This document shows, one piece after another, positions 8,818 to 17,694 of a stretch of DNA of 64,000 bases; positions within the stretch are counted from its first letter, which is position 1; each line of letters begins with the position of its first letter. Origin of the DNA: Herpetosiphon sp042688385 (GTDB lineage: Bacteria; Chloroflexota; Chloroflexia; Chloroflexales; Herpetosiphonaceae); assembly GCF_042688385.1 (NCBI RefSeq), contig NZ_JBHUPY010000023.1, positions 1 to 64,000 on the forward strand, read 5' to 3'. The notes beneath the pieces are model-generated. The model was not told the DNA's origin and searched no databases. It worked only from the letters and a program-made list of their open reading frames with translations. The translations under genes and the position numbers were made by a program.

Positions 8818-9609
8818 ATGCGTTTAATTGCCCTGCACGAACGGGAAAAAATTGCAGCATGGCTGAGCCAAAATGCTGACTTGAACATCTATCAAATTGG
8901 CGATTTGGATGCGTTCTTCTGGCCTTCGACGGTGTGGTATGGGCTTGAGCAAGCTGGCAAGATTCTACAAATTGGCTTGGTTTATCTTGGCCATAGTATG
9001 CCAATTTGGCTAATGTTTGATGATCAGCGCCAGCAATATTCGGCTCAATTGGCGGCAGCTATGCGGCCTTTATTGCCAGCCAAAGTTTATTGCCACTTCT
9101 CGCCTGGCATCGCCGAGGGTTTGGCCGACCGCTATCAGCTGCACGATCATGGCCTACACCATAAAATGATCTTGCGCGATTTTGCCAAACTTGATCAGGT
9201 GCGGTTTGAGCGCGAGGTTGTGCAACTGAGCAGCGCCGATTTGCCAGCGATCAATCAGTTGTATGCCGAGGCCTATCCCGATAACGCCTTCGATCCCCGC
9301 ATGCTCGAAACTGGCTGTTGTTATGGCATTTGGCAGGATGATCAATTAATCAGCATCGCTGGGATTCATGTCTATTCGCCGAGCTATCGCGTGGCAGCGT
9401 TGGGCAATATCACGACCCATCCAGCCTACCGCGGCCAAGGCTTGGCCAAGCAAGTAACCGCCAAACTTTGCCAAAGCCTGCGCCACGACATCAACCATAT
9501 TGGACTCAACGTCCACAGCGCTAATCACATCGCCATCAAAACCTACGAAAACTTGGGTTTTAGTTGGGTTGCCGATTATAGCGAGGTACTCTTGGAGCAA
9601 AAAGCCTAA
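8818..9609 (+). CDS. GNAT-family N-acetyltransferase (FR47-like C-terminal domain)
   Basis: 263 residues with a C-terminal GNAT fold. The acetyl-CoA loop is visible as GNITTHPAYRGQGLAKQVT (about residues 196-214), followed by LNVHSANHIAIKTYENLGF, the usual beta-6/alpha-4 region of FR47-like acetyltransferases. The N-terminal 120 residues (from LNIYQIGDLDAFFWPST) fit the N-terminal half found in two-domain members. It is a single gene, divergent from the EamA transporter, with TATAAT at 8773-8778 upstream but no clear -35. The acceptor is unknown. Confidence 0.85.
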   Translation: MRLIALHEREKIAAWLSQNADLNIYQIGDLDAFFWPSTVWYGLEQAGKILQIGLVYLGHSMPIWLMFDDQRQQYSAQLAAAMRPLLPAKVYCHFSPGIAEGLADRYQLHDHGLHHKMILRDFAKLDQVRFEREVVQLSSADLPAINQLYAEAYPDNAFDPRMLETGCCYGIWQDDQLISIAGIHVYSPSYRVAALGNITTHPAYRGQGLAKQVTAKLCQSLRHDINHIGLNVHSANHIAIKTYENLGFSWVADYSEVLLEQKA

Positions 9610-9749
9610 TCAGAAGCCATTAATTTAACACAGAGGAATAATGGCTAATAGCTGTTGGCTATGGGCTAGCGGAACATGATTTGGGATTGCAAATGCTCCA
9701 AAATTAGCCTCGTGTCATGCAATTTAACATGTGTTAAACCACACAATCA

Positions 9750-9794
9750 AAAGCCCCTCGCCCGTTGGACGGGAGAGGGGTTGGGGTGAGGGGA
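9750..9794. repeat. Half copy of the GC-rich inverted element
   Basis: AAAGCCCCTCGCCCGTTGG followed by ACGGGAGAGGGG and TTGGGGTGAGGGGA: one half of the larger element, lying between the GNAT gene (+) and spoVR (-), i.e. between convergent gene ends. Left of it, 'gtgttaaaccaca' matches the spacer of the full-length copies, suggesting a truncated element. The inner arms CCCCTC / GAGGGG can pair. Confidence 0.75.
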
Positions 9795-9814
9795 TCATTA
9801 TCGATTGATTATGG

Positions 9815-11317
9815 CTAATCAAGTCGGCGTTCGCTATATTCCTTGCCATCAAAGGTCAATAAGCGTTTTTTATCCTCAAGCACCGTTTCAAGGTTCACCG
9901 GACGCGTCCAGATTGTATGAATATGTTTGAGCGTGTCGCGGGCATAATCTAGGCGCAAATCGTTACCTTCATGGCGATGACGCAGATACAATTCGCCGCG
10001 ATTGTTGTAATTGGCATCCTCAACATAGATATAGGGCTGGCCAAAATTGGTCAAGCCGCTGAGCAATTGCGATTTGATCGCGCCAAAATCGCGATTAACA
10101 ATCTCATACAAATCAGTATCGTTGTTGTGCTTGAAGGTAAACAGTTTGTTCTCGACGCAAAATTCAGGCGTAAGAAATTCGTCGAGAAAGGTAATATCGT
10201 TGTGGAACCGCCGCACCTCAAAGACTTTTTCCAAGCCTTTGCCTAGCTTCAGATCCCATTCACGCTTTTCGCGCATATCGTCGCATTGCTCCCAATCTTT
10301 GCCAAAGCGTCCGCGATTCCAGCGATCTTCGATGTCGCGTAGCAACAGCAAACCTAAGCGATACGGATTCAATCGCCCAGGATGGGCCGCCACGATCCCC
10401 GCATGATGATCAGCAAAATCGACGATTTCCGAGGTTTCGGCGGCATGCGTGGTCATAATTCGGCTATGCCAAAAGCTGGCCCAACCTTCGTTGATAATTT
10501 TGGTCATGCCTTGCGGAGCAAAATAATAGGCTTCGTCGCGCACAATTTCCAGAATATTATGCTGCCAACGCTCAAGCGGCGCGTAATTCATCAAGAACAA
10601 CAGCACGTCTTTTTGCGAATTCTCGGGGAATTTACGCATTTTTTGCTGTTCTTCTACTAATTTTTCACGTTGCTGGCGCAGAAACTCTGGTGGATTGATA
10701 AAATCCTTCATATATGCGCGTTCGAACGGCAAACCTTCGGCTACTTCAATATCGTCATCTTCGACGATTGGTTGGCTGGTTTGGGCTTCAGGTCGATTAA
10801 TATACGGCGAATGATAATCGATCAGGTTTTCGATTGATAAACACGTATCAATAAATGATTCGACAGCTTCATAGCCATAACGATCGATATAGCGTTGTAC
10901 TCGCCCAGCATGATTTGCCATCACATCAAGCATTTTACGATTGGTTGGAGCAAACCACATGTTGTTTTTGAAGAAATCGGCATGGCCTGCAACGTGCGCC
11001 ATGACCGTTTTCTGATCAACAATCATATTGCCTTCGAGCAAATAGGCATACACTGGGTTGGTATTAATCACCATTTCATAAATGATGCTTAATCCATACA
11101 CATGGCCCTTGATTAGTTGATCATATTCCATTCCGAAGCGCCAATGTGGGTAGCGTCGCGGAAAACCACCCATGGCAGCAACTTCATACAATGTATTATA
11201 ATCAAGGATTTGGTAGACAATCGGGTAGTAATCAAGGCCATAATGCTTGGCATGGCCATCAATTTGCTCCCACGCTTTTTGCAGATTAAGCGGTAAATCG
11301 TTGTTGCTGAGTGGCAT
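9815..11317 (-). CDS. spoVR: SpoVR/YcgB-family protein
   Basis: A 500-residue member of the SpoVR family, named for the Bacillus spore-cortex gene but present in many non-sporulating bacteria; its biochemical activity is not established. Recognisable family stretches are LDYYPIVYQILDYNTLYEVAAMGGFP..YPHWRFG near the N-terminus and TKIINEGWASFWHSRIM near residue 290. Length is normal. The start has GAGAGG five bases upstream. It is the distal gene of a prkA-yhbH-spoVR module on the - strand; the same trio co-occurs in many bacteria and is tied to stress or nitrogen starvation in Escherichia coli (yeaG, yeaH, ycgB). The broken gene at 11431-11841 separates it from yhbH, so it may have its own promoter. 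Confidence 0.95.
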   Translation of the reverse strand: MPLSNNDLPLNLQKAWEQIDGHAKHYGLDYYPIVYQILDYNTLYEVAAMGGFPRRYPHWRFGMEYDQLIKGHVYGLSIIYEMVINTNPVYAYLLEGNMIVDQKTVMAHVAGHADFFKNNMWFAPTNRKMLDVMANHAGRVQRYIDRYGYEAVESFIDTCLSIENLIDYHSPYINRPEAQTSQPIVEDDDIEVAEGLPFERAYMKDFINPPEFLRQQREKLVEEQQKMRKFPENSQKDVLLFLMNYAPLERWQHNILEIVRDEAYYFAPQGMTKIINEGWASFWHSRIMTTHAAETSEIVDFADHHAGIVAAHPGRLNPYRLGLLLLRDIEDRWNRGRFGKDWEQCDDMREKREWDLKLGKGLEKVFEVRRFHNDITFLDEFLTPEFCVENKLFTFKHNNDTDLYEIVNRDFGAIKSQLLSGLTNFGQPYIYVEDANYNNRGELYLRHRHEGNDLRLDYARDTLKHIHTIWTRPVNLETVLEDKKRLLTFDGKEYSERRLD

Positions 11318-11430
11318 AAAAACCTCTCTTTGGAAGTATGAAATATGAGGGATGAAGGATGAAAATATTCAACAAAGGATTAAATATCAAAGATGAATAG
11401 ATTCACTCGATAATCATCATAATATCTTTC

Positions 11431-11841
11431 CTATGAGTCTTGTTGATCATCGAAATCATACATTGTAGCTGGTTCTTTAAGTTGTAAGCGTTTCTTCTTA
11501 ACAATCGTTGTAAAAATAGCAAGTAATTGTGATGTTTCATCACGTAAAGGATTAATAACGATCGCTGTTTGAAAATCAGCCAAAAGTAATAATTCTAGCC
11601 AATAGTCAGTTTCCTCTAATTCTTGTAAGCAGATGCCAAGTTTGGCGATAAACTCATTATCTTATCGTGAACGATGGGCTTCACGATAATTGGCTCCAAC
11701 TGATGTTCCTGAACGCAGGAGTTGTTTGCCCAAAATTGTTGCTTCGACTCTGGTTGGCAAAGAACCGTACAGCTGAATAATTTGGATCGCAAAACGAGTG
11801 GTACGTTGGCGTAAATCATCACGACCAACATCTTTTTGCAT
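11431..11841 (-). pseudogene. Four-helix-bundle protein (S23/IVP-like) gene with an internal in-frame stop
   Basis: Reading the - strand from ATG 11841-11839 gives 59 codons, a TAA at 11664-11662, and then 76 further codons in the same frame to TAG at 11433-11431. The two halves together read as a complete four-helix-bundle protein of the TIGR02436 type: LGKQLLRSGTSVGANYREAHRSR before the stop and DNEFIAKLGICLQELEETDYWLELL after it are adjacent pieces of the family's best-conserved region. A strong ribosome binding site (GGAGG, 8 nt upstream) is intact. A single base change (for example a Ser codon TCA to TAA) would explain the break. Function of the family is unknown; intact members occur both within rRNA intervening sequences and as free-standing genes. 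Sequencing error or readthrough are the alternatives. Confidence 0.85.
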
Positions 11842-11946
11842 GTTAAATCCTCCGAAATTAAGCAGAATGCTAGCTAAATCAGAAATTTTAGATTGATTTC
11901 AAATTTAGCTAGCATTTTCATCCTTCATCCCTCATCCTTCATCCTT

Positions 11947-13050
11947 CTATTTGCCTTTGCCTAAAAAGGCCTTGATTGCATTGTAAATATCGTCGCGGTC
12001 GGCAATTTCTGAAACGACCATGGTTTCGTTGGCCCGAAAATTTTCGTTCAGATCATGGGCAAAACGCCCTGATCCATACAACGAACGCACTTGACCGTAA
12101 CAAAAAAGGTTAACTTTGGGCAAAATCTGGTTGCGCAGTATTTCAACACATTCGCGGGTGTCGCCGCCGCCCCAGTTATCGCCATCGGAAAAATGGAAGG
12201 GATAAATATTCCATTCAGCGGGTGAATAATGCTCATCAATTAACTTAAGCACCAAGCGATAGGCCGAGGAAATTTTGGTTCCACCACCTTCGCGAATCCG
12301 ATAGAAAACGTCTTGGGTCACTTCTTTAGCTGCTGCGTCATGCACGATGTAGCGCATTTCAAGATGCTTGTATTGGGAACGCAGCCAGGTTTCAATCCAA
12401 AATGCAGTTACCCGCACCAGCTCTTTTTGCTCCTGACCCATCGAGCCAGAAACATCCATGCTGTAGATAATCACGGCGTTGCTTTCGGGCATTTCGGTGG
12501 TTTTCCAGGTCCGAAAGCGCATGTCATCGCGAATCGGCACCACCACCGGATCATCGGGATCGTACTGACCAGAGGCAACTTGGCGTTTGAGGGCTTCGCG
12601 GAAGGAGCGTTTGAAGTGGCGCAGCGAATTTGGCCCAACCTTGGTAATGCCCGAATATTTATCCTTTTGCGAGATAATATTCTTGCTGCCTTTGGGCTGA
12701 ATATTGGGCAATTGCAGTTCTTCGCCCAACAATTGCGCCAGTTCCTCGATCGTCATTTCGACATCAAGCGAATGTTGGCCCGAATCTTCGCCGGCCTCGC
12801 CTGCGCCTGGCTGCGAGCCATCACCACGCCCGATTGGATCGCCGTTTTCGCCCTCGCCTTGGCCAACGCCGCCTTGATTTTTGCCAAAGCGAAAGCGGGG
12901 TAAATCGATTGATGGCACAGGAATGGAGACCAAGCGTTTACCTTGGCGACCAATCATCTCGCCATGAGAAATATATTTGCGCAGATCTTTTTTAATTTTG
13001 CCCCGCACAATTTGGCGGAAGCGATTAAGATCACGTTCAACTCGTTGCAT
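11947..13050 (-). CDS. yhbH: YeaH/YhbH-family protein (DUF444, VWA-like domain)
   Basis: 367 residues with a C-terminal von Willebrand A-like domain. Its metal-site motif DVSGS (in IIYSMDVSGSMGQEQKEL) is intact, and the N-terminal half has the Gly-rich linker GKNQGGVGQGEGENGD typical of the family. Members are made together with the PrkA kinase and SpoVR; the role is unknown, perhaps as a PrkA partner. I start at ATG 13050, where the alignment to YhbH N-termini begins and GGTGAG lies 4 nt upstream; an ATG at 13089 would add 13 residues reading through one arm of an intercistronic hairpin. It is 80 bp downstream of prkA. Confidence 0.92.
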   Translation of the reverse strand: MQRVERDLNRFRQIVRGKIKKDLRKYISHGEMIGRQGKRLVSIPVPSIDLPRFRFGKNQGGVGQGEGENGDPIGRGDGSQPGAGEAGEDSGQHSLDVEMTIEELAQLLGEELQLPNIQPKGSKNIISQKDKYSGITKVGPNSLRHFKRSFREALKRQVASGQYDPDDPVVVPIRDDMRFRTWKTTEMPESNAVIIYSMDVSGSMGQEQKELVRVTAFWIETWLRSQYKHLEMRYIVHDAAAKEVTQDVFYRIREGGGTKISSAYRLVLKLIDEHYSPAEWNIYPFHFSDGDNWGGGDTRECVEILRNQILPKVNLFCYGQVRSLYGSGRFAHDLNENFRANETMVVSEIADRDDIYNAIKAFLGKGK

Positions 13051-13087
13051 AGGCTCACCGTTGATTGTTAGTGGAAGGAACGCACGC

Positions 13088-13121
13088 AAGCGAGCGGATG
13101 CGCCATTGAATCCGCTCGCTT
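13088..13121 (-). other. Intercistronic hairpin between prkA and yhbH
   Basis: AAGCGAGCGGAT (13088-13099) and ATCCGCTCGCTT (13110-13121) form a perfect 12-bp stem with a 10-nt loop. There is no T-run on the - strand, so it is more likely an RNA stability or processing element, or a partial terminator that sets the prkA:yhbH ratio, than a full stop. Confidence 0.65.
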
Positions 13122-13130
13122 TGTCCGAGC

Positions 13131-16100
13131 CTACTTGCGCTGAGTCGCATCGCCACGAGCAAAAATACTCGCAACATAATTCAGCACATCGGTAGCACTT
13201 TGATCGTTGTAGCCAAAATCGCGAATTAAGCGCGTTTTGACGACATCGATTTTTTCTTGGGTATCTTTATCGACAACACTCGAAACCAAACTGGTCAGTT
13301 TGATGCTATCTTTTTGATCTTCAAAGAGTTTCAGTTCTAAAGCTCGATGAAGTCGTTCGTTCGTGCGATAATCAAACGTCTTGCCTTCGATGGCTAATGC
13401 TCCGATGTAATTCATAATTTCACGCCGGAAATCATCCTTACGATTATCGGGAATATCGATCTTTTCTTCGATCGAGCGCATCAGTCGTTCGTCTGGCTCT
13501 TCATAGGCTCCAGTGAATTTATTACGCACTTTTTCGCGTTGCGTGTAGGCTTTGATATTGTCGATATAGTTGGCACACAAGCGCTTAATTGCTTCCTCAT
13601 CGGCAGAAATTGCGCGCTGGACTTCATTTTTGACAATATCAGCGTATTCTTCTTTAACAATTGCCAAGAGTTCGCGATAGCGTTTGCGATCTTCTTCATT
13701 GGTGATTAATGAGTGGGTTTTGAGTCCACTCTCTAGCTCATTCATCACCATAAATGGATTGATGCCGCCATCGCTTTGGTAATTAACTAAGGCATTGCTA
13801 ATTTTGTCTTGGATATAGCGGGGTGAGATGCCTTCCATGCCTTCGCGGCGGGATTCCTTGCGCAATTCTTTGATATTATCTTCAGTGAAGCCAGGCAACG
13901 ATTTACCATTGTAAAGCTTCATCTTTTGCAATAAGGTCAAGTTTGCGCGTTTTGGCTCTTCGAGCCGAGTCAAAATTGCCCACATGGCAGCAACTTCGAT
14001 GGTATGTGGTGCAATATGGACGCGAACATTCTCCGAATTGAAATCCTTTTCGTAAATTCGAATTTCATCACGCAAGCGCGTAATGTAGGGAATATCAATT
14101 CGTACTGTGCGGTCTTTTAATGCTTCCATAAACTCATTATTTTCAAGCTTACGGAATTCTGGTTCATTTGTATTGTGACAAACCACGTTGCCCAAACCGC
14201 AGACGAAGTTATGAATCCCTTCGCATTCAATGTCGTAAACCCATTCATCGACAACTGGTCGGGCGGTTAAGCGGTTTTCAAAGCGGTTGTGACGGCCACC
14301 CCGTTTGCCTGAGCCAGAAACAAAGCGCACGCGATAAGCTGGCGTGCGATCCTCGCGTTCAAGCCGATAAACGCTGTAATCGTGGCCAAGCAAGGTTGAT
14401 AAAGTTCCAACTTGGGTTGCTAGCAACGACGAAAGGGTTTTGTATTCAAAAAAGGTGTCGCGATATTCATCGCTGCATACCTCACCAACAGCGCGGGCTA
14501 TTTTGCGTGAGCCATCGGTGCGCATTAATTCTTCAAAGGCATGTTGTTGATACAGCTTGGGCAAATTGAATAAAAAGTCGGGCAAGCGCTTGAATTCGGA
14601 ATGTTCGCCACAATGATATTTAACCAACGCAGCAATTGCTTGCGAACTCAGGTACAAACGCCAGCAGTTATCGGTTTTTGCGCCAGCATCGATTGAGCCA
14701 TGGGCGGTTGTGATATTGGCATAGGCTTGGCGCACGCGCTCTAATTCATCACGATCGTTTTGGCTGATTATGATTCCACCATTACGCCCGTTGATATGGC
14801 CTTCAGTTGCATACCAAACCATTACTGTAATCAGGTCTTTGAGCGCTTGTTGATCGTGTTGTGGGTCATAAATTGCTTTAATTTGGGTTGCATGACGCGG
14901 TAAATTAAGCCGTGCCCAGCCTGGTTGGCATGGCTTGGTTAACTTGCCACCATTCGCAAACCGCACCACGTCATCGCGAATAAAGCCATCGATATGTTGA
15001 ATTACATCGATTGGCTGCCATTGAGCCTCTGGTTTAATCCAAACATCATCAAGCCAACGGACCGCCGCCAATTCTAGGCCCTCTTCAGGGAAGAAGGTTT
15101 GACCTGAGCGAGAGTAGATTGAATGGTTCGGTGTGGTTTCGACAACTCCCCATTTTTGCGAGGTGGTTAGCATGTTGCCGCTGAACCGATGGCGGAAAAT
15201 GGTTTTAACTGGAGTCCAAGTTGTGGCTGCACGGTTGAAATCAAACGCAAGCACTTCTAAGCCGCTACTATCGGCGTTAAATCGAGCACAAAGCTGTTCT
15301 AGCGTTGTCCAGCCTGGTACGCCATTGTAACGATAGGGAATTGGCGTATTACCTGCAACGCTGTGCCCAACGATAACTTCATCGATATGTGTTTGCGCGA
15401 ACTTCTTGGATTTAATCCGATGTTCTTGCGAAGCACCAAGTAAATCGTACAAAAATGCTGTGTCGAGCTTAAGCATTTCAACAAATTCAATAATGCCACG
15501 ATTAGCAATATTAAATTCACCATCGAAGCTAAAAGCGCGTGGATCACTATCAGAACCATAGATTGCAATCTTACGATAATTAATATCGCCAGTTAATTCA
15601 GTGCTATCTTGATTCTTTTCATCCTTTGGCTGAAATGTGCCAATGCCAACCCGATCTTGTTCGGAGAAAACGAAACGGCGGACGCGGACATGGCGCAAAA
15701 CTTTGGCAAAATCGCCATTGTAACGCCGCATCAAATCGCGGAAATTATAGCGGCATGAAGGGTCAAGGTCGCCAGTAATCGTAATCTGTTCGTCTGGTTC
15801 GAGGTTGGCGTTGAATTCCTTTAAAAATGCTTCGCGCATTTCGAGCGGAATCAAGTGCAAAGGATCTTCGTGCATTGGGCAGGGGTCCCAATCAGCATCC
15901 TTCACCTCGCCAGCGTCGAGATCTTCAATATCGCCCAAAAACCAATCGAACGTATACAGCGCGCCATTCTCACTGCGCGAATAGCGTTCGAGGCCACGTT
16001 TTAGGCGGCGAGCGATGGTTGATTTGGCTGAGCCGACTGGACCATGCAGCAGCAGCACCCGTTTTTCCGTGCCATAGCCATGGGCAGCAGCCTTGAAGAA

Positions 16101-16400
16101 ATTAACCAAGCGCATTAATGGAATTTCCAAGCCAAAAATGGCATCTTGCTCGTCGAATTCGTTGGTGGTAAAGAAGTTATAACGAATTAACTTCTTTTTG
16201 GCATCGATGAACTCTTCCAGCCCATACGACATAATCATGTCGTAAATTCGTTGGAAGGCATTGCGGGTGACTTTTGGATTATTGGTCACAATATCCAAAT
16301 AATCCTGAAAAGAGCCAACCCAATGGAGATTCTGATAGTTTTGCTGGTCTTGTAAGGTACTCAGCAAGGACATCAGTTGCGAGCCGGAGGGAGTCGTCAT
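13131..16400 (-). CDS. prkA: PrkA-family serine protein kinase, interrupted by an intein
   Basis: 1089 codons; without the 397-residue intein (Ser347-Asn743) the host protein is 692 residues, the usual PrkA size. The N-terminal AAA+ part has a Walker A motif GPVGSAKST (residues 121-129). Host sequence stops at EVIVGH (residue 346) and resumes with TNEPEFRKLENNEFM, giving an uninterrupted VGH-TNEPEF that is the expected PrkA sequence. The C-terminal portion (from about residue 830, LYNGKSLPGF...EGISPRYIQDKISNAL) is the PrkA C-terminal domain. PrkA is a Ser kinase and/or AAA+ protein linked to stationary phase and starvation. It heads prkA-yhbH-spoVR, with GGAGG 6 nt before the ATG and a consensus promoter about 214 bp upstream. 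Activity should depend on protein splicing, since the insertion disrupts the AAA+ core. Confidence 0.96.
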   Translation of the reverse strand: MTTPSGSQLMSLLSTLQDQQNYQNLHWVGSFQDYLDIVTNNPKVTRNAFQRIYDMIMSYGLEEFIDAKKKLIRYNFFTTNEFDEQDAIFGLEIPLMRLVNFFKAAAHGYGTEKRVLLLHGPVGSAKSTIARRLKRGLERYSRSENGALYTFDWFLGDIEDLDAGEVKDADWDPCPMHEDPLHLIPLEMREAFLKEFNANLEPDEQITITGDLDPSCRYNFRDLMRRYNGDFAKVLRHVRVRRFVFSEQDRVGIGTFQPKDEKNQDSTELTGDINYRKIAIYGSDSDPRAFSFDGEFNIANRGIIEFVEMLKLDTAFLYDLLGASQEHRIKSKKFAQTHIDEVIVGHSVAGNTPIPYRYNGVPGWTTLEQLCARFNADSSGLEVLAFDFNRAATTWTPVKTIFRHRFSGNMLTTSQKWGVVETTPNHSIYSRSGQTFFPEEGLELAAVRWLDDVWIKPEAQWQPIDVIQHIDGFIRDDVVRFANGGKLTKPCQPGWARLNLPRHATQIKAIYDPQHDQQALKDLITVMVWYATEGHINGRNGGIIISQNDRDELERVRQAYANITTAHGSIDAGAKTDNCWRLYLSSQAIAALVKYHCGEHSEFKRLPDFLFNLPKLYQQHAFEELMRTDGSRKIARAVGEVCSDEYRDTFFEYKTLSSLLATQVGTLSTLLGHDYSVYRLEREDRTPAYRVRFVSGSGKRGGRHNRFENRLTARPVVDEWVYDIECEGIHNFVCGLGNVVCHNTNEPEFRKLENNEFMEALKDRTVRIDIPYITRLRDEIRIYEKDFNSENVRVHIAPHTIEVAAMWAILTRLEEPKRANLTLLQKMKLYNGKSLPGFTEDNIKELRKESRREGMEGISPRYIQDKISNALVNYQSDGGINPFMVMNELESGLKTHSLITNEEDRKRYRELLAIVKEEYADIVKNEVQRAISADEEAIKRLCANYIDNIKAYTQREKVRNKFTGAYEEPDERLMRSIEEKIDIPDNRKDDFRREIMNYIGALAIEGKTFDYRTNERLHRALELKLFEDQKDSIKLTSLVSSVVDKDTQEKIDVVKTRLIRDFGYNDQSATDVLNYVASIFARGDATQRK
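14172..15362 (-). mobile_element. Intein with LAGLIDADG homing endonuclease inside prkA
   Basis: Residues 347-743 of the prkA product form a complete intein. Block A is SVAGNTPI with Ser347 as the splicing nucleophile; block B contains TPNH (423-426); the endonuclease shows two dodecapeptide-like motifs, VMVWYATEGHI (Glu533) and FEELMRTDGSR (Asp629), both with the acidic metal ligand intact; block F is VYDIECEGIHNFV; block G is GNVVCHN ending in His742-Asn743, followed by a Thr +1 extein residue. All residues needed for splicing and for two-motif DNA cleavage appear present, so it looks active rather than degenerate. Insertion lies between His and Thr of the conserved VGH-TNEPEF stretch, a typical choice of a highly conserved host motif. 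Confidence 0.95.
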
Positions 16401-16707
16401 AGTTGGCCTCCTACATCACCGCCACGCGGCGGGAACAGAGCGACGACGGAGGGGTGGGGTCCGCCGATAGATACCGAGGAACGCAGACAAAGCCGACTGA
16501 AAATGAGCCAACACCAAAGGACGGCGATTGTTCTGGCAGGTTGATGAAATTTGAGAATGGTCGCTGCCAGAGGATGGTGAAAGAGGAAGCGCCGTTGCAA
16601 CTTCGGCTTTTCAATTATAGCAATCGCAAGATTCAGCGTCAAGAAACAAATGTGCCGCAAAAGTCCCATCTGCGTTGATCAGCAGAGGTGATTTAGCCAC
16701 CAGTTTG
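16401..16707 (-). promoter_or_regulatory. prkA promoter and long 5' leader
   Basis: On the - strand TTGACG (16642-16637), a 17-bp spacer and TATAAT (16619-16614) make a near-consensus sigma-70 promoter. Transcription would start near 16607, leaving a leader of about 205 nt before the prkA ATG. The leader has a GCCG...CGGC hairpin near its start and a GC-rich stretch around 16425-16480, but I recognise no riboswitch. No gene is seen in this 307-bp gap; it also contains the promoter-distal end of the PH-like gene's 3' flank (16670-16707). Confidence 0.8.
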
Positions 16708-17271
16708 CTAGCTTTGTAAGCGTGCTTGCAGGGCTAAAATCTGCTGATAGAGCGCTTCGGCATTGGGGATGCCTTCAAAAAAAAGTGTAAAGCCACTGTT
16801 TAACCCAAAGAATAAATATTGGCTGAAGGCTGGTGTATTATCGAAGATAATACTTTGCTGGCCATTGGGCATGCGATCAAGCGTAACTGACTTGAGCCGA
16901 GCCAAATCGTAGCTATGTTGATAATCACGCTTGCGCCAATGCATATGAATTAACGACCTGCGGTTGGTTAGCATATAGGTTGTATGGCGACGCAAAGCGC
17001 GACTAAACAAGAATCGACCAATCAAAAGGTAGCCTCCATAGCAGAGAAAGAGACCAACCATTATCAGGTGTAGCACGGTTGGGATTTGTTGCCCATTCTC
17101 AACAAAGAGAACCTTGGTCAGCAGGAAATACAGCCATAGGATGCCAAAAACCAAAGGCGCAAGATCAATTGGATAAAACTTAAAGCCTTGGACAGGTTGG
17201 CCTTGCCAGAGAATTTCTTCGCCAGGCTGGAGTGTTAAATGCTGATTACTGGTCGGCACGCGATAACTCAT
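16708..17271 (-). CDS. Membrane protein with PH-like (bPH/YdbS-type) domain
   Basis: 187 residues. The opening LQPGEEILWQGQPVQGFKFYP is typical of bacterial PH-domain membrane proteins; two hydrophobic helices follow (about residues 33-53, LAPLVFGILWLYFLLTKVL, and about 66-88, LHLIMVGLFLCYGGYLLIG), then the soluble part YMLTNRRSLI...YDLARLKSVTLDRMPNGQQSIIF, which matches the beta-strand pattern of the domain. Function is unknown; such proteins sit on the cytoplasmic side of the membrane. GGAG precedes the start by 7 nt. It is divergent from the P450 gene and downstream of, but not in line with, prkA's promoter. Confidence 0.8.
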   Translation of the reverse strand: MSYRVPTSNQHLTLQPGEEILWQGQPVQGFKFYPIDLAPLVFGILWLYFLLTKVLFVENGQQIPTVLHLIMVGLFLCYGGYLLIGRFLFSRALRRHTTYMLTNRRSLIHMHWRKRDYQHSYDLARLKSVTLDRMPNGQQSIIFDNTPAFSQYLFFGLNSGFTLFFEGIPNAEALYQQILALQARLQS

Positions 17272-17694
17272 TGGATTCTCCGTTTGGTTGAAATTGGCCT
17301 AGTTGATACGTGTAATGGAACATCAGGTTAACCACCGCCTGATCCCCTCACCCCAACCCCTCGCCCGTGGCGCGGGCGAGGGGCTTTAACACCGTGGTTC
17401 TTGCAAAAATCCTTGGTAAAAACGGATGCTCCCCTCGCCCGCGTTCAGTGGGAGAGGGGCTGGGGGTGAGGGCATTCCCATGATTGCCAATCCAATGAAC
17501 CATTATAGATACGAACTAGCAGACTGCTTGTTGCATAGCTCCAAGCCAAATTTCTCTTAACAATTGTTCATCCAATCCTGCTTGCTTTTGGCTATGCCGA
17601 TGACGTATTATTTATGAACGGAATTCATAAATTAGTTTTGCGGCATAGAAATCGAATTAACAACGATAAAGCATATTCAGCTTGGAGGTAGTCG
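17272..17694. repeat. Intergenic region with a full-length GC-rich inverted element
   Basis: The 423 bp between the divergent PH-like (-) and P450 (+) genes contain one near-complete element at 17341-17475: CCCCTCACCCCAACCCCTCG hairpin half, a spacer including 'accgtggttctt', and the opposite half ending CTGGGGGTGAGGG. Because both flanking genes point away, the element cannot simply be a terminator here. Downstream (17476-17694) is A/T-rich and must carry the P450 promoter; I see no clear -35/-10 pair. GGAGGT (17685-17690) is the P450 ribosome binding site. Confidence 0.8.

Noticed and set aside
16403..16678. Several 60-90-codon frames on both strands between prkA and the PH-like gene
   Set aside because: They overlap the prkA promoter and leader, lie in a GC-rich stretch, and encode low-complexity sequence without a start signal.
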